A stretch of DNA of 8,948 bases from an alpha proteobacterium 3107 (GTDB lineage Bacteria; Pseudomonadota; Alphaproteobacteria; Rhodobacterales; Rhodobacteraceae). Both the position numbers and the translations under genes were made by a program. The notes under the pieces are model-generated. The model had not been told where the DNA came from and did not search any database. It saw nothing but the letters and a program-made list of their open reading frames with translations. The DNA lies in the NCBI GenBank assembly GCA_001483205.1, contig JPPB01000304.1:1-8948 (forward strand), given 5' to 3'. The first letter of the stretch is position 1. Every line of letters starts with the position of its first letter. Shown here one piece after another: positions 6,355 to 8,948 of the stretch.

Positions 6355-7458
6355 ATGAAAATCACCCGCCTGTCCCTCTGGCATGTCCCGCTGACAAGCC
6401 ACACCCCCTATTACATGGCCGATGGCAAGACCTGCGACACGGTGGAAACGGTGGTGATCGCCGTTGCCACTGACGCCGGGATCATCGGGTGGGGAGAGGT
6501 CTGCCCGATTCCGCACTACCTGCCTGCCTATGCGCGCGGCGTCGCCCCTGCGCTGACCGAGCTGGCCCCGGTTATCCTCGGGCATGATCCTGTCGGCACC
6601 GGGGCGGTGATGGCCGGGGCTGATGCCTGGCTGCCCGGCCATGTCTATGCCAAATCCGCGCTCGACATTGCGCTGTGGGACATCACCGGGCAGGTTGCCG
6701 GGCTGCCGCTCTTTGCGCTTTTCGGCGGGCGGCGGGCGGAAACCCTGCCGCTGTATCACTCGATCACCTGCACCGCCCCGCAAGAGATGGCCCGGATCGC
6801 CCGTGACGCGCAGGCGCGCGGCATCACCCAGTTTCAGGTCAAGCTCGGCGCGTCAGGCGACTGGCAGACCGATACCGAACGGCTGATACGGGTCAGAGAG
6901 GCCGTCGGCCCCGGCCCGCTTGTCTATGGTGACTGGAACTGCGGCGCGACCTCGCTTGAGGCAACCCGCGTCGGGCGCGCGGTTGCCGGGGCGGATGTGA
7001 TGCTGGAACAGCCCTGCGCGACGATCACCGACTGCGCACGGGTGCGCGCCGCGACCGGGCTGCCGATGAAGATGGACGAAGCGGTCCATGACACCGCCAC
7101 CCTGCTTGAAGCCCATGGGCGGGGCTGTATGGATGCGGTGGCGATCAAGCTGTCGAAATTCGGCGGGCTGTCGGCGGCGCGGGCGGCCCGTGATCTTTGC
7201 CTGCATACCGGGGCGAAGATGTGTATCGAAGACACCTGGGGCAGCGACATCACCACCGCGGCACTGCTGCATCTGGGTGCGGCCACGGCCCCCGCCGCGC
7301 TGATGAATGTCTGCGACCTGTCGGGCTATGTCACGCCCCGGCTGTGCGCTGATGGCCCGGTGCGGACCGGCGGGCGCATATCGCCGCCCGACGGCCCCGG
7401 TCTGGGCGTTTCCCCCGACCCGGATCACCTCGGGCCGCCGGATATGGTATTGGAGTGA
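6355..7458 (+). CDS. Enolase-superfamily (MR/MLE) enzyme, hydroxyproline-betaine epimerase / hydroxyproline dehydratase-like
   Basis: This 367-residue protein has the full enolase-superfamily plan. The N-terminal capping domain (about 1-125) includes GWGEVCPIP (45-53) and SALDIALWDITG (101-112). The barrel ends with GPGLGV (347-352). Likely Mg2+ ligands are Asp193 (YGDWN), Glu218 (LEQP) and Asp241 (KMDEA). Two facing lysines, Lys163 (FQVKLG) and Lys265 (AIKLSKFGG), give the two-base arrangement used for 1,1-proton transfer or dehydration; as I recall, Lys163 and Lys265 are also the catalytic pair of HpbD from Pelagibaca bermudensis. That group includes 4-hydroxyproline-betaine 2-epimerase and cis-3-hydroxyproline dehydratase. 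The segment before GYVTP (about 315-325) has Cys320 and no Trp, unlike the aromatic residue I remember in HpbD, so the substrate may differ. It is third in the plus-strand operon, after the inverted-repeat spacer, and 4 nt from the next gene. Superfamily: very sure; substrate: unsure. Confidence 0.92.
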   Translation: MKITRLSLWHVPLTSHTPYYMADGKTCDTVETVVIAVATDAGIIGWGEVCPIPHYLPAYARGVAPALTELAPVILGHDPVGTGAVMAGADAWLPGHVYAKSALDIALWDITGQVAGLPLFALFGGRRAETLPLYHSITCTAPQEMARIARDAQARGITQFQVKLGASGDWQTDTERLIRVREAVGPGPLVYGDWNCGATSLEATRVGRAVAGADVMLEQPCATITDCARVRAATGLPMKMDEAVHDTATLLEAHGRGCMDAVAIKLSKFGGLSAARAARDLCLHTGAKMCIEDTWGSDITTAALLHLGAATAPAALMNVCDLSGYVTPRLCADGPVRTGGRISPPDGPGLGVSPDPDHLGPPDMVLE

Positions 7459-7462
7459 CGGG

Positions 7463-8761
7463 ATGCAGAAAATCCGCACCCAAGCCGAATGGATCGCCCG
7501 TGCCCGCGAAGTCCTGCCCGCAGGGGGGTTCGGCAATTTCGACCCCGGTATCATTATTGCGCGCGGGCAAGGCGCGCATGTGTGGGATGAGGACGGGCGC
7601 GACTATGTGGATTACCTGATCGGTTCGGGGCCGATGCTGCTCGGCCATGGCCACCCGGAGGTGATGGAGGCCATATTCGCGCAGCTTCCCGCAGGCATGA
7701 CTTTCTTTGCCAACAACGCCAGGGGGATCGAGCTGGCCGGGGCAATCATCGACGCGGTGCCCTGTTGCGAACAGGTGCGGTTCGTCACCTCGGGCGGAGA
7801 GGCGGACATGTATGCGATCCGCCTTGCCCGCGCCCATACCGGCCGGGACAGGATCCTGAAATTCGAGGGCGGCTATCACGGCATGTCCGCCGAGGCGCAG
7901 ATGAGCCTTGCGCCTGCGCGCGACGTGAATTTCCCGCAGGCCGTGCCCGACAGTGCGGGGATTCCCCAGGCCGTGACCGATCAGGTGCTGATTGCGCCGT
8001 TCAATGATCTGGGGGCCGTTGCCTCTCTGCTTGAGGAGCATGACGACATCGCCGCCATCATCGTTGAACCGCTGCAACGGATTATCCCGGCGCGGCCCGG
8101 TTTTCTGGAAGGGCTGCGCGCGCTGTGTGACAGGCATCATGTGTTGCTGATATTCGATGAGATCGTGACCGGCTTTCGCCTTGCCTATGGCGGCGCGCAA
8201 GAGCGTTACGGGGTGATCCCGGATATATGCACTCTGGGCAAGATTATCGGCGGCGGCTTTCCGCTGGCGGCAGTCGGGGCGGGTGCGGACATCATGGCCC
8301 ATTTCGACAAGGCTGTTGTCGGGCCGGACAGGTGGCTGATGCAGTTGGGCACGCTGTCGGGCAATCCGGTGGCCTCTGCCGCCGGGCTGAAGACGATGGA
8401 GGTGCTGGCGCGCCCCGGACAGTATGAGCGTCTGCGCAGCCTTGGACGGCAGGTGCAGCAGATGCAGTCAGAGGCATTGAGCAAGGCCGGGATTGCCCAT
8501 TGCATTTGCGGGGATGCGGCGCTGTTCGATGTGTATTTTACGGATGCGGTGTGCCGTGACTATCGGAGCGCCCGGCACCGGAACCCTGCCGATAATGTGA
8601 TTTACAACAAGGCGTTGCGCGCAAACGGGGTGTTCAAGTCGCCCGGCAAGCTCTATCCGTCGCTGGCGCTGACGGCGGCGGACCTTGAGCTGACCCGGGC
8701 GGCGGTGGAACAGGCCGTCGGCGCGGTTCTGCACAGCCGGAACGGTGGCGGGCAGGGGTGA
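7463..8761 (+). CDS. Class III PLP aminotransferase / glutamate-1-semialdehyde aminomutase-like protein
   Basis: This 432-residue fold-type I PLP enzyme has close to the usual family length. Visible signatures are the substrate-side segment AHVWDEDGRDYVDYLIGSGP (38-57), phosphate-binding TSGGEADMYAIRLAR (109-123), the YHG ring-stacking motif (138-140), IFDEIVTGFR (230-239, with Asp232 to the pyridine nitrogen), Schiff-base Lys260 in TLGKIIGGGFP, and GTLSGNP (296-302) with Thr297. Overall it resembles the HemL-like branch of class III, but it lies in a catabolic operon and is unlikely to be the haem-biosynthesis enzyme. The expected role is amine transfer on, or 1,2-amino migration in, an amino or keto acid arising from the pathway. 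The ATG at 7463 follows the previous TGA by 4 nt, with GGAG at 7452-7455. A longer in-frame ORF upstream is only read-through of the enolase gene in another frame. Confidence 0.9.
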   Translation: MQKIRTQAEWIARAREVLPAGGFGNFDPGIIIARGQGAHVWDEDGRDYVDYLIGSGPMLLGHGHPEVMEAIFAQLPAGMTFFANNARGIELAGAIIDAVPCCEQVRFVTSGGEADMYAIRLARAHTGRDRILKFEGGYHGMSAEAQMSLAPARDVNFPQAVPDSAGIPQAVTDQVLIAPFNDLGAVASLLEEHDDIAAIIVEPLQRIIPARPGFLEGLRALCDRHHVLLIFDEIVTGFRLAYGGAQERYGVIPDICTLGKIIGGGFPLAAVGAGADIMAHFDKAVVGPDRWLMQLGTLSGNPVASAAGLKTMEVLARPGQYERLRSLGRQVQQMQSEALSKAGIAHCICGDAALFDVYFTDAVCRDYRSARHRNPADNVIYNKALRANGVFKSPGKLYPSLALTAADLELTRAAVEQAVGAVLHSRNGGGQG

Positions 8762-8948
8762 AAACGGTGGGGCCTTGTATAGCGTGACGACATAAAATTG
8801 ATCACAGGTTCCAACCCTGATCCGGGCAGGACGCAGATGGCAAGTGCGTTGCCGGGACAGATGCGCGCCCCGTCCGAAAGGCCGCGTCCGGCCCGCTCGG
8901 GGGGGCGCGAACGCGCCGCCCCGTGGGGGGGCGGGACGGCGCGGCCCG
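8762..8948. other. Intergenic tail with GC-rich, G-run sequence
   Basis: No gene is supported here. After the aminotransferase stop there is a short AT-richer patch (8775-8800), a small hairpin (GGCAA 8839-8843 with TTGCC 8849-8853), then an extremely GC-rich stretch. The latter has two runs of seven Gs (8899-8905 and 8925-8931) and the pairs GGCGCG/CGCGCC (8904-8909 with 8912-8917) and CCGCCCC/GGGGCGG (8916-8922 with 8928-8934), which compete with one another. No T-tract terminator is visible for the plus-strand operon within the window. Confidence 0.55.

Noticed and set aside
6146..6358. 70-residue ORF starting in an ATGA overlap with the MDR stop
   Set aside because: Despite the attractive overlap, most of it is translated inverted-repeat sequence with no recognisable protein features and no good ribosome binding site.
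7307..7462. N-terminal extension of the aminotransferase
   Set aside because: It lies inside the enolase gene in another frame; the ATG at 7463 has its own RBS and gives a normal family length.
8775..8798. Promoter after the last gene (TTGTAT ... TAAAAT)
   Set aside because: The spacing between the hexamers is only 12 bp, too short for sigma70, and no gene start follows within the window.

Overview
The window looks like a chromosomal catabolic locus from a high-GC alphaproteobacterium, most likely a Rhodobacterales (Rhodobacteraceae/roseobacter-type) species. This rests on GC-rich codon use, the style of the RpiR, Rieske and DMGDH-type proteins, and tight operon packing with ATGA overlaps. 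No rRNA, tRNA, CRISPR, phage or transposase gene is visible.

Layout: positions 1-100 hold a tandem array of about 30-bp hairpin-forming repeats that may continue beyond the window edge. A minus-strand operon follows, read right to left: an RpiR-family regulator (2568-1684), a Rieske-type oxygenase alpha subunit (1677-580) and a small carboxymuconolactone-decarboxylase-family protein (522-130). A short divergent region (about 2566-2626) carries two face-to-face, overlapping sigma70-like promoters. A plus-strand operon then runs to the right: a covalent-flavin-type FAD oxidoreductase fused to a GcvT-like folate domain (2626-5070), a zinc-free MDR oxidoreductase (5067-6149), a 205-bp spacer with a long inverted-repeat element, an HpbD-like enolase-superfamily enzyme (6355-7458) and a class III PLP aminotransferase/aminomutase-like protein (7463-8761). 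The last 187 bp have no gene I can support and end in a very GC-rich stretch.

Reading of the system (inference): the Rieske enzyme has the Glu-bridged active-site signature of quaternary-amine monooxygenases. The DMGDH-like enzyme would remove a further N-methyl group and pass the carbon to tetrahydrofolate. The enolase-superfamily enzyme has the two-lysine barrel of the betaine epimerase / hydroxyproline dehydratase group. With an MDR oxidoreductase, a PLP enzyme and a CMD-family protein, this suggests stepwise degradation of an N-methylated amino-acid-like compound (a cyclic betaine or N-methylpyridinium carboxylate is plausible) under RpiR control. The substrate cannot be fixed from sequence. 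The Rieske reductase and any transporter are not in the window.
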